Shown here piece after piece: positions 26,141 to 33,102 of a stretch of 64,000 nucleotides of DNA; positions within the stretch are counted from its first letter, which is position 1; every line of letters starts with the position of its first letter. The position numbers were made by a program, and so were the translations under genes. Below the pieces are notes generated by a model. That model made no database searches and was not told the origin of the DNA. It saw only the letters and a program-made list of their open reading frames with translations. This DNA is from Paenibacillus agri (GTDB lineage Bacteria; Bacillota; Bacilli; Paenibacillales; Paenibacillaceae): the NCBI RefSeq assembly GCF_013359945.1, contig NZ_JABWCS010000215.1:160916-224915 (forward strand). Reading direction: 5' to 3'.

Positions 26141-26473
26141 ATGATAAGACGAATGAAGAGGCTACAAATCAAGAAGAAGGATGCTTTCGAATGCAGAGAC
26201 ATTGATCTCAAAGATGTGAATTATATAGATAAGTGGCAACGTACAAGCAATTCGCATACCGCGCTTGCCTACCATACGAGTGATGGCTCATTCCAAGACC
26301 CAGATATCTTGGCTGAAGCAGCTGAAGCCTATAAGGATCTGGGTTTTGTGTTAATAGGGAGGACTGCACTGGTACAAGAGTCTAAGATCGATAAGATTCA
26401 GGCTATCGAAAATAATGGATCTCTAATAACATTCAAGGACGGTACCGAAGTATATGTGATGAAGCAAATATAA
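26141..26473 (+). CDS. Prophage LytTR DNA-binding regulator
   Basis: A 110-residue protein that matches the LytTR domain from end to end: DLKDVNYIDKW strand, GFVLIGRTALVQESKIDKI corresponding to the 'F.RIHRSYLVNL..I' segment, and ITFKDGTEVYVM hairpin. No receiver domain. The start is uncertain (ATG 26141 or 26153; ribosome site weak). Divergent from the TPR gene. LytTR proteins normally serve peptide quorum sensing or two-component systems. Confidence 0.7.
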   Translation: MIRRMKRLQIKKKDAFECRDIDLKDVNYIDKWQRTSNSHTALAYHTSDGSFQDPDILAEAAEAYKDLGFVLIGRTALVQESKIDKIQAIENNGSLITFKDGTEVYVMKQI

Positions 26474-26610
26474 TAGTGAAAGTCAACCCCTTCAATGGTG
26501 TTTAGGGGGTGCTTTCGTTCGTCCTTTTTCGACAACGTTTTCCATGTTTATGTGATATTGTATGTACTACCAGAAGGGATTGCGTATTCAGGTGGACAGT
26601 AAAAAACATA

Positions 26611-26632
26611 AAGTACGCACTGGAGTGTACTT
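26611..26632 (-). terminator. Terminator of the XRE gene at 26662
   Basis: On the minus strand AAGTACAC TCCA GTGCGTACTT, then ATGTTTTTT. Stem has one bulge. Confidence 0.6.
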
Positions 26633-26661
26633 ATTCCTTACGAGCAGCCTAAGCCACTCTG

Positions 26662-26907
26662 CTATCGCCACTCCATTACATAAAGATCGTCAACCTGGCA
26701 ATCAAGATAATAAGCAATCAGATGGGCCTTCTGGAGCCTCATGTTCTTCCTGCGAAGGTTGATGTAGTCAGAAAGTTGCTGTTTGCTCATATCAATGTTA
26801 TCAGCCAGCCATTGTTGATTGATCTTAATCGGACTTGTCGGCGGCTCCATATTGGCGCGCCGAACAAGCAGCTCTGGAATGCGACAGCGCACGGGAACAA
26901 GTTCCAT
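26662..26907 (-). CDS. XRE-type helix-turn-helix protein
   Basis: An 81-residue protein with an HTH core INQQWLADNIDMSKQQLSDY followed by INLRRKNMRLQKAHLIAYYL. Resembles small Cro/CI-like phage regulators. Divergent from the SOS-box promoter at 26945-26975 and may be controlled by the same region. Role in the lysis-lysogeny choice is inferred from position. Confidence 0.8.
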   Translation of the reverse strand: MELVPVRCRIPELLVRRANMEPPTSPIKINQQWLADNIDMSKQQLSDYINLRRKNMRLQKAHLIAYYLDCQVDDLYVMEWR

Positions 26908-26944
26908 CGCCCTGCCACCTTATTATACTATTTTTCTGGAACAT

Positions 26945-26975
26945 TTACGAACATTAGTTCGTATGTTAATATAAT
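26945..26975 (+). promoter_or_regulatory. SOS (LexA) box and promoter
   Basis: CGAACATTAGTTCG (26948-26961) has the GAAC-N4-GTTC form of the Gram-positive LexA box. It covers the -35 area of a promoter with a perfect -10 TATAAT (26970-26975), 35 bp before the small ORF at 27011. LexA binding here would block the promoter until DNA damage. Confidence 0.75.
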
Positions 26976-27010
26976 GAAATCATAAGCCTCTGAAATGGAA
27001 GGTGCAAAAA

Positions 27011-27145
27011 ATGGATCAAGAATTCCTAGAGAAAATGTCAAACTTCAAGCAGTTGTCATCCGTTGATCCTAAGGAAATCTATGCTTTCATTAATGAAAAG
27101 ATAAATCAATCAATTATTTTTGAGAGTTGCGATGAACAATTTTAA
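27011..27145 (+). CDS. Small ORF under SOS box, 44 aa
   Basis: Starts MDQEFLEKMSNFKQLSSVDP, ends FESCDEQF. A GGAAGGTG ribosome site is correctly placed. It overlaps the 3' end of the convergent CI-like gene by 32 bp. Position behind a LexA box suggests a damage-induced antirepressor or an antisense effect on the repressor gene; neither can be shown from sequence. Too short for domain recognition. Confidence 0.55.
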   Translation: MDQEFLEKMSNFKQLSSVDPKEIYAFINEKINQSIIFESCDEQF

Positions 27146-27512
27146 TCATGTCCTCTAATGTTTCAGCGTCCTGGGGGTTAGTTAAATCAAGGTTGTACTT
27201 TTTAACAAGCTCCCTTAATACATATTCTGTTCGTTCCCTCGTTAGTTTCCCATCTGCAGATTCATTGTTAGTTTCTTCGTCTGAGTCTTCACGCCTATCT
27301 CTTTGCCGAATATCTGTGTTACCCATTAAAAAATCAATAGATTCCCCAAAAAAGGCGCTCAATGACAACAGTCGATCCCGCCGTGGAATAGAATCTGAAG
27401 CTTCCAGGCGTCTTATAGAAGAAGCTGGAATATCTAACTGATCTGCTAGTTGTTCTTGAGTTAGGCCCCTTTCTAATCGGAGTTCTTTTAAGCGTTCTTT
27501 GAACAAAACCAT
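27114..27512 (-). CDS. CI-like XRE repressor
   Basis: A 132-residue repressor with an N-terminal XRE domain (KERLKELRLERGLTQEQLAD ... SSIRRLEASDSIPRRDRLLS) and a charged linker rich in Asp/Glu/Asn. The C-terminus lacks a LexA-like S24 peptidase domain, so self-cleavage during SOS is not expected. Start behind CAGGTGGTGA. Divergent from the Cro-like gene over a set of operators. Confidence 0.88.
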   Translation of the reverse strand: MVLFKERLKELRLERGLTQEQLADQLDIPASSIRRLEASDSIPRRDRLLSLSAFFGESIDFLMGNTDIRQRDRREDSDEETNNESADGKLTRERTEYVLRELVKKYNLDLTNPQDAETLEDMIKIVHRNSQK

Positions 27513-27546
27513 ACGATCACCACCTGTTTCAATAATAACTTAGGAT

Positions 27547-27639
27547 GTTCGCAAAATAAACGTTCATAAAACGAACTAATAGTGTTGACAAGATCGTTTT
27601 ACGAACATATACTATGTATATAAAGTTCGACAAACGAGC
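27547..27639. promoter_or_regulatory. Lysis-lysogeny operator region with divergent promoters
   Basis: Four 15-bp sites related to GTTCG-N5-CGAAC at 27547, 27562 (GTTCATAAAACGAAC), 27592 (GATCGTTTTACGAAC) and 27625 (GTTCGACAAACGAGC). Rightward promoter: TTGACA (27585-27590), 17 bp, TATACT (27608-27613), with one operator in the spacer. Leftward promoter on the minus strand: TTGTCA, 17 bp, TATGAA, also overlapped by operators. Confidence 0.85.
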
Positions 27640-27657
27640 AGATGAGAGGTGATGAAA

Positions 27658-27894
27658 TTGAACTTTAAGCGAATCGTTCTGATTGAAGCTAGGAATAGAA
27701 AAGGATGGACTCAGGAAGAACTCGCCTCGGGTGTTGGAATATCTAGAGCTTACTTAGCAAATATAGAACGTGGTGAATATGTTCCTTCTTTAAAAGTAGC
27801 TCAATCACTTTCAAAAAAACTTGGAGTGAGCATAGACAAACTTTTTTTTAATGATAACGCTCGAAAAACGAACAGTGATAAGGAGGTGATCTAA
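27658..27894 (+). CDS. Cro-like XRE regulator
   Basis: A 78-residue HTH protein (RKGWTQEELASGVGISRAYL ... IERGEYVPSLKVAQSLSKKL). The TTG at 27658 is spaced correctly from GAGAGGTGA; ATG 27652 and GTG 27649 lie inside that ribosome site. First gene of the rightward early operon, facing the CI-like gene. Confidence 0.88.
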   Translation: MNFKRIVLIEARNRKGWTQEELASGVGISRAYLANIERGEYVPSLKVAQSLSKKLGVSIDKLFFNDNARKTNSDKEVI

Positions 27895-28218
27895 TTGGCA
27901 GTAATCGTCATGGAAGAAGCTGATCTTGAACGCCTGCTTGATAAAGTTGTATCTCGAGCTATCGAAGCATACGCCGTGCAAGTTCCTTCGTCTTTACCAC
28001 CAGTTCTTAGCAGAACTCAATTCATGGAACTGCTGGACATCAGCGCTCCGAAAGCCTCGGAGGTCATGAAGCGCCCGGATTTCCCAGTAAACCGCGAGTT
28101 CGGTAATCCGCGAATCCCAACAGGCTTGCTGCTTCGCTGGATCGACTCGCATACCGATTGGGTTGAACAGAACGCAGGTGAAGAATTTAAAGTCAGACGT
28201 AATTATGCAACAGGATAA
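27895..28218 (+). CDS. Phage DNA-binding protein, excisionase-like
   Basis: A 107-residue protein with an N-terminal helix (EEADLERLLDKVVSRAIEAY) and a winged-HTH-like segment 'RTQFMELLDISAPKASEVMK' then PDFPVN...GNPRIPTGLLLRW, a pattern of MerR/Xis-like phage proteins. TTG start behind AAGGAGGTGAT, directly after the Cro-like gene. Excision function is not proven. Confidence 0.65.
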   Translation: MAVIVMEEADLERLLDKVVSRAIEAYAVQVPSSLPPVLSRTQFMELLDISAPKASEVMKRPDFPVNREFGNPRIPTGLLLRWIDSHTDWVEQNAGEEFKVRRNYATG

Positions 28219-28224
28219 AACAAA

Positions 28225-28252
28225 CCCGCCGAGCTGTACCGGCAGCGGCGGG
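28225..28252 (+). terminator. GC-rich stem-loop, possible attenuator
   Basis: CCCGCCG (28225-28231) pairs with CGGCGGG (28246-28252). No T-run follows, so it may modulate or stabilise the early transcript. Confidence 0.45.
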
Positions 28253-28302
28253 CAGGGAATGCGGCAAGGGGAATTGCTTAAGACAATCATACAACAGGCT
28301 CC

Positions 28303-28366
28303 TGTCCGATAAAACCCGCAAAACCGGACAAAGGAGATGATTAAAAGTTGGCAATCGGACAATTCG
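28303..28366. promoter_or_regulatory. TGTCCG/CGGACA sites before and in an early gene
   Basis: TGTCCG (28303-28308) and CGGACA (28325-28330) form an interrupted palindrome; CGGAC occurs again at 28356 and 28365. The same arms form the iterons at 34345-34454. Possible binding sites of a phage DNA-binding protein. Confidence 0.45.
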
Positions 28367-28863
28367 GACTAGCATTAGAACAAGCGTTAAAACGCTCAGG
28401 CGATACCAGGGAGAAGGCAGGGCTAATCGTTCATGCTGATGCTTCCTTGGTAGGGAAAATCGCTAAAGGAACTCGGAAGCCATCACATCCTGTCATGAAA
28501 GCCGCAGCTGAGCATTACGATGATGGACAATTGTTCCTCGCAGCGGCGGCAGAAGTGACCGGAGGGGCGTTTGCCCCATGGCTGGACAACGTAGACCTAC
28601 ATAGAGCAAGTGTTCTTCTCAAATCGTTAGAAGAGATTCAAGAGGTGCGTGATGCCTCCGGCATAGCGCCAATCAGTAAAACGAATGAACAGATCAATGA
28701 AACCGAGCGTCAGCAGATCAAACTGCTTTTGATGGAGACGGTAGAGGCGATTACAGCACTGACGCATTTGGCGGCGGCTATCTGTAAGGAATACTCATTC
28801 AGTTGGCTGTCGACCTGGAAGGAACACCGCGCTGAACTGAAACTCAAAAATTACATGAAATGA
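28348..28863 (+). CDS. Phage HTH-like early protein, 171 aa
   Basis: The N-terminus (FGLALEQALKRSGDTREKAG followed by LIVHADASLVGKIAKGTRKP) reads as an XRE-like HTH; the rest is helical. A TTG start is required by the frame and follows GGAGATG at long spacing. Early regulatory or replication-associated role inferred from position. Confidence 0.6.
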   Translation: MAIGQFGLALEQALKRSGDTREKAGLIVHADASLVGKIAKGTRKPSHPVMKAAAEHYDDGQLFLAAAAEVTGGAFAPWLDNVDLHRASVLLKSLEEIQEVRDASGIAPISKTNEQINETERQQIKLLLMETVEAITALTHLAAAICKEYSFSWLSTWKEHRAELKLKNYMK

Positions 28864-28874
28864 GGGTTGCTGAA

Positions 28875-29168
28875 ATGATAACACTCGAAGATTTGGAACA
28901 AGAAGCACGTTTCGTGGCAAAGAATGCTAAACACAATCTCAAGCTAGTTAAACAGCAGGCTGCAGTTATTGATCCGGCAAAGCTGGAGAGCAACATCAAG
29001 TGGCTCGAAATGATGATCGATCTGCATCAAAGAGATCTGGCAGCAGCAAAAGAACAAATGAAAAAAGCCCGCCTGGCAGGGCGGACCTCGTTGAGAACCC
29101 GTTTAAAGTATCTCGTTGCGTCCATTTTACGTGAAGATCGCAGCAAAGGCAAGGGGGAAGCGGTGTGA
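28875..29168 (+). CDS. Phage hypothetical protein, helical
   Basis: A 97-residue charged protein (MITLEDLEQEARFVAKNAKH) predicted to be two long helices plus a basic tail (RLKYLVASILREDRSKGKGE). Start 28875 behind GAGGG; an in-frame ATG at 28860 overlaps the previous gene. Overlaps the next gene by 4 bp. No function recognised. Confidence 0.6.
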   Translation: MITLEDLEQEARFVAKNAKHNLKLVKQQAAVIDPAKLESNIKWLEMMIDLHQRDLAAAKEQMKKARLAGRTSLRTRLKYLVASILREDRSKGKGEAV

Positions 29169-29425
29169 CGGAGCAGGATAAGGCTGAGTTTGCCGCCGCA
29201 CTTGCGGAATTGTACGTCAAGCGTCGTCAGGAATGGTGGTCCGCTATTGATAGGGTTCAGAAGATCAGAGCTGCTATCAAGGAATACAGTCAAGCGTTCC
29301 TCCTGCAGCAGGATCGGATCAAACAGATTGCTACTGCAAAGTGGGATCAGTTGGTTGAAGTCATCGATCTTCTGCCGGCTGATATAAAAGCAGCAACTAT
29401 GCAGGAAGTAGCAAGGATTGAATGA
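29165..29425 (+). CDS. Phage hypothetical protein, 86 aa
   Basis: A helical protein (MTEQDKAEFAAALAELYVKR) starting with GTG behind GGGGGAAG and overlapping the preceding gene by 4 bp. It is the last ORF before the structured RNA at 29426. No family recognised. Confidence 0.6.
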   Translation: MTEQDKAEFAAALAELYVKRRQEWWSAIDRVQKIRAAIKEYSQAFLLQQDRIKQIATAKWDQLVEVIDLLPADIKAATMQEVARIE

Positions 29426-29735
29426 GCAGAGGCTTCGGCCCCTGTCTCCAAGCGTCGACCCTTAGAAATAACCTTTCCTCCGGGTTGGCGTTTGGAGATG
29501 CGGCTGACGCATCCAAGGTGGTGGCGGAATAGGTAGACGCTAACGTCTCACGGAGAGGGAATAGGTATGCAATAACAACTCCGAAACGAGGCATCCACGG
29601 ATACCAAATTCGTTGGCTAGAAGGTAGTGGGGATAAAGTTATCTCGTTGATTCCCATGAAGGTCGATTCCCTAAGTGGACGGCGCTAAGAGCACGGCATA
29701 TCATGCGAGGTGCAAATCCTTGCCCACCTTGATCA
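29426..29735 (+). ncRNA. Structured RNA with tRNA-like 3' domain
   Basis: Four consecutive structured units. H1: CAGAGGC/GCCCCTG closed by TTCG (29427-29444). H2: a 16-bp stem, CTCCAAGCGTCGACCC (29446-29461) with GGGTTGGCGTTTGGAG (29482-29497), in which three differences are G-U pairs. H3: GATGCG/CGCATC (29497-29513). Then an 8-bp acceptor-like stem CAAGGTGG/CCACCTTG (29514-29521/29724-29731) enclosing a Leu-tRNA-like D-arm (GCGGAATAGGTAGACGC, 29524-29540), a T-arm (GCGAGG TGCAAAT CCTTGC, 29705-29723) and, instead of an anticodon arm, ~160 nt with stems CGTC/GACG, CAC/GTG and AGGGAAT/ATTCCCT. No matching anticodon loop and no encoded CCA (ATCA follows). Not tmRNA by its 5' end. Class unknown to me. 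Confidence 0.75.
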
Positions 29736-29737
29736 AC

Positions 29738-29774
29738 AAAAAAGCGACCCCTCGCACGGGCCGCCTCGCTCTTT
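29738..29774 (+). terminator. Possible terminator after the structured RNA
   Basis: AAAAAAGCGA pairs with TCGCTCTTT over a GC-rich loop. Stem short; T-run of three. Confidence 0.45.
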
Positions 29775-29858
29775 GAAAACTGAATAGCATTAAAGCTTTA
29801 TCACTTGCCTTTATCTTACACGATGAAGGCCAAACGACACAAGAGGGAGGGAATAGGA

Positions 29859-30155
29859 ATGTCAACAGCTTTTTCTGCTCATATCAGCGGGAAGCCTATC
29901 GAAGTTGAAATCGTGCCTCCTACGAATTACGCACCGCCGGTTCTTTCTATCCGGCAGCAATCTGGGACCTTTCAGTTGCATGCTGACCCGGATCAATTAG
30001 CTGAAGTCGAATATGCCATTCGGACTTATCTGGAAGGCATTCGTTACCCAGAAACACCCGATCAACAAATGATCTTACATGCTGAATGCAATGCAGCAAT
30101 TGAGGAGGGGATAATGCTTGAAACGTATCGTGTTGGAGCGCCTGACGCTCCGTAA
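29859..30155 (+). CDS. Phage hypothetical protein, 98 aa
   Basis: MSTAFSAHISGKPIEVEIVP..., a soluble beta-rich start followed by a helical part. ATG at 29859 behind GAGGGAGGG. Overlaps the downstream ATPase gene by 38 bp. No recognised domain; probably recombination-module accessory. Confidence 0.6.
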   Translation: MSTAFSAHISGKPIEVEIVPPTNYAPPVLSIRQQSGTFQLHADPDQLAEVEYAIRTYLEGIRYPETPDQQMILHAECNAAIEEGIMLETYRVGAPDAP

Positions 30156-32196
30156 TTTCAAAGGGGTTAAAGAACTTGTCCTCGCTGTTAACGGCGGGGA
30201 CGCTGATGTCTATGGTGACAACGCCACTGGCAAAACAACCGTCTTCGACGGTTTTGTCTGGCTCTTGTTTGGTAAAGACAGTCAGAACAAGGCAGACTTC
30301 GAAATCAAGGGACTGGATGGTGCCGGTAAAGTCCTGCAACACAAGCTGGAACATGAAGTCGAGGGTGTTTTTCTAATTGATGGCCGCCGCCGAACCTTCC
30401 GCCGGGTCTTCTCTGAGAAATGGACGAAGAAGCGCGGTGCCGCAACAGACGCTTTCGAAGGACATGAGACGAATTACTTCATTGATGGCGTTCCAGTAAA
30501 AAAGGGAGAGTACACCGCTGAAGTGGATTCCCTCATTAAAGAAGATCTCTTCAAACTCCTGACTTCGCCTTCTTACTTCAATGAACAATTGAAGAAGGAG
30601 GATCGCCGGAAGACGTTGCTGGAAGTGTGCGGTGATCTGACGGATGCTGAGGTGATTCACGGTAATAAGGAGCTTGCATCGCTACCGGGCATCCTCAGCG
30701 GGCGTGACCTTGATTCCCATAAGAAGGTGATCTCATCCCGCTGCAGCGTGATCAATAAAGAGATCAAGGAGCTGCCGGTACGGATCAGTGAAGTTCAGCG
30801 CCAAATGCCGGATGTTGCTGAACTGGATGAAGAGCTTCTTAAGGAAGACATCGCCATCCTGCGCAGCCGAGTTGAGTCGTGTGAAGCTGAACTGTCCCGT
30901 ATCCTCTCTGGTGGAGAAGTTGCGGTACAGGAGAAGCGGCTGAGGGAGATCGAAGGAGAGCTTATCTCCATTAAGAGCCGCATGCACTCGGATGTTCTGG
31001 ATAAGTTGGCTCTCAAGCGAGATGAAGTAAACCGGATGCACATTGAAGTCAATCGGTACCGTCGTGAGATTGAGGATAAGCAGCAGCGCATTCAGCACAA
31101 TGAGAGGCTGGCAGCGGGGCGTCAGCAAGAAGCGGATCGACTACGGACGGAGTTTGCTGAACTGAAGGGTCTCGTCTTCGAACATCCGGAAGGTCATGAT
31201 TCTCACTGCTCAGCCTGCGGACAGTCATTACCTGAAGACCAGGTAAAGGCAGCTCACGATAAGGCAGAGGCTGACTTTAACCGTAGGCTCGCTGAACGGA
31301 AGGAGCGTATCAATGCTTCTGGTAAAGCAGCCGTGGCAGAGGCTCTGAAGTTTGAGCAAGAGATCGTCCGGTTTCAGGGAGACATTGAGAACCTGAAGAG
31401 TGCTTTGCAGTTGCTTCAAGTAGAATTATCGGCTGCTGAGGCTGAACTGACTGATCTGAGAGCAGGCGTTAAAGACCCTGCAGATGATCCAGCCTATGCC
31501 AGTAAGCAAGCCGAGGCAGTTGCAGTACAGCAGCAGATCAGAGAGCTTAAAGCTTCATCTGACGATGCTGCAGCAGCTGTTCGGAAAAGTATTCTCTTTC
31601 AACGTTCTGAAATCGCGGGAATGGAAAGCGACCTTGCCAAGTTTGATGGTATCCGTCGTGCAGAGCTCAGGGTTACTGAGCTGGAGAATCAGGAGCGGGA
31701 CCTCGCAGCTGAATACGAACGGCTGCAACATGAATTGTTCCTCTGCGAGGAGTTCACCAAGACTAAAGTCAGCATGCTGGATGCCAAGATCAACAGTAAA
31801 TTCAAGCTTGCTAGATTCCGCCTCTTCGAAGAACAGATCAATGGCGGAATCAAGGAAGTCTGCGACACACTCTATAAGGGCGTTCCATATGACGGCGGGC
31901 TGAACAACGCGGCTCGGATTAATGTAGGCCTGGACATCATCAATACACTAGGTGAGCATTACGGCTTCTCGGCTCCTATTTTTATTGACAACGCAGAGGG
32001 AGTTACAAAATTGGTCAAAACAGAGGGACAGATGATCCAATTGATAGTTCCTCCATCTTTTGAAAAGCTGCCTGATGAAGTGCAAGCACATTTAGTTTCA
32101 ACACATGGTAGTGAGGATAACGCCAAGAAGAACTGGATCAAACGAAACAGTACATTGCGCGTAGAAACGGCTCAGCAGATACAGGAGGCGATTTAA
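30118..32196 (+). CDS. Rad50/SbcC-like AAA ATPase
   Basis: A 692-residue SMC-like ATPase: N-terminal Walker A GDNATGKTT (33-41) after the 'LRNFKG' start, long coiled coils (about 200-360 and 380-560) separated by a zinc-hook CSACGQSL near residue 363, and a C-terminal ATPase half ending with APIFIDNAEGVT, where D-N replaces the usual Walker B D-E. Located directly before recT; phage ATPases of this type act in DNA end processing. TTG start behind GAGGGG. Confidence 0.88.
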   Translation: MKRIVLERLTLRNFKGVKELVLAVNGGDADVYGDNATGKTTVFDGFVWLLFGKDSQNKADFEIKGLDGAGKVLQHKLEHEVEGVFLIDGRRRTFRRVFSEKWTKKRGAATDAFEGHETNYFIDGVPVKKGEYTAEVDSLIKEDLFKLLTSPSYFNEQLKKEDRRKTLLEVCGDLTDAEVIHGNKELASLPGILSGRDLDSHKKVISSRCSVINKEIKELPVRISEVQRQMPDVAELDEELLKEDIAILRSRVESCEAELSRILSGGEVAVQEKRLREIEGELISIKSRMHSDVLDKLALKRDEVNRMHIEVNRYRREIEDKQQRIQHNERLAAGRQQEADRLRTEFAELKGLVFEHPEGHDSHCSACGQSLPEDQVKAAHDKAEADFNRRLAERKERINASGKAAVAEALKFEQEIVRFQGDIENLKSALQLLQVELSAAEAELTDLRAGVKDPADDPAYASKQAEAVAVQQQIRELKASSDDAAAAVRKSILFQRSEIAGMESDLAKFDGIRRAELRVTELENQERDLAAEYERLQHELFLCEEFTKTKVSMLDAKINSKFKLARFRLFEEQINGGIKEVCDTLYKGVPYDGGLNNAARINVGLDIINTLGEHYGFSAPIFIDNAEGVTKLVKTEGQMIQLIVPPSFEKLPDEVQAHLVSTHGSEDNAKKNWIKRNSTLRVETAQQIQEAI

Positions 32197-33102
32197 TTGA
32201 GTACAACTAATCAGGTGGCAATTATTCAAAAGGACATCACTGATGATGTTAATCGTAGCCTTACACGGTTGCAGGATGACGGGTTGATCTTGCCTTTGAA
32301 TTACAACGCCAGCAATGCGCTTAAAAGCGCCTTCTTCAAGCTCCAGGAGGTACAGGATAAGAATGGCAAACCTGCGCTGGAGGTGTGCTCGCGGGAATCC
32401 GTAGCAAATGCACTGCTAGATATGGTTGTACAAGGTTTAAGCCCAGCCAAGACACAATGTTACTTCATCGTGTACGGCAGCAAGCTTCAGCTTAATCGCT
32501 CTTATTTCGGGACACAAGCTGTGCTTAAACGTCTGTCCAACGTCAAGGATATCTGGGCAAACGTGATTTACAAGGGCGATGTATTTGAGTATGAAGTAGC
32601 TGGCGGGCGCGAAAAATTGGTCAAACACGAAACCAGTTTTGAGAATCGGGATAATGAAATTCTAGGCGTCTACGCTGTGGTGAAAACGCTCGAGGATGAA
32701 GAAATCCTTACCGTCATGACTAAAAAGGAAGTCGACGCTTCCTGGAGTCAGAGTAAAACAAGTCAATCCGTCCATAAAAAATTCCCGCAAGAAATGGCAA
32801 AGCGGACTGTTATAAACCGTGCGGCCAAGGCTTACATCAACACCAGTGACGACAGCGACTTGCTGGTCGATGCTATTAATCGGTCAACAGAAAACGAGTA
32901 TGACGACCGTATCGATGTGACGCCAGAAGAAGTCAAAGCAGAGATCGCAGAGCATGCGAACAGAGAAGTCATTGATGTCAAACCAGATGTTACTCTGTCG
33001 TCATCAAAACAACAGCCGGTATCAAGTACAAAGAAACCTGTTGATGATCCTCACGGTTTCGCTGGAGATGTTCCACCTGTTGAGCAAGAGTTGGATTTCT
33101 AA
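32197..33102 (+). CDS. recT: RecT single-strand annealing protein
   Basis: A 301-residue RecT-family recombinase that anneals complementary DNA during phage recombination. Family-typical stretches: KSAFFKLQEVQDKNGKPALE, LDMVVQGLSPAKTQCYFIVY, and 'KRTVINRAAKAYINTSDDSD'. TTG start right after the ATPase stop. The C-terminus is a variable tail. Confidence 0.94.
   Translation: MSTTNQVAIIQKDITDDVNRSLTRLQDDGLILPLNYNASNALKSAFFKLQEVQDKNGKPALEVCSRESVANALLDMVVQGLSPAKTQCYFIVYGSKLQLNRSYFGTQAVLKRLSNVKDIWANVIYKGDVFEYEVAGGREKLVKHETSFENRDNEILGVYAVVKTLEDEEILTVMTKKEVDASWSQSKTSQSVHKKFPQEMAKRTVINRAAKAYINTSDDSDLLVDAINRSTENEYDDRIDVTPEEVKAEIAEHANREVIDVKPDVTLSSSKQQPVSSTKKPVDDPHGFAGDVPPVEQELDF

Noticed and set aside
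29397..29657. 86-aa minus-strand ORF over the structured RNA
   Set aside because: Antisense to strongly paired RNA stems and without a ribosome site; the open frame is incidental.
29515..29731. Ordinary tRNA-Leu with a group I intron
   Set aside because: No anticodon loop can be assembled from the flanks and no group I core sequence (P7 region) was seen.
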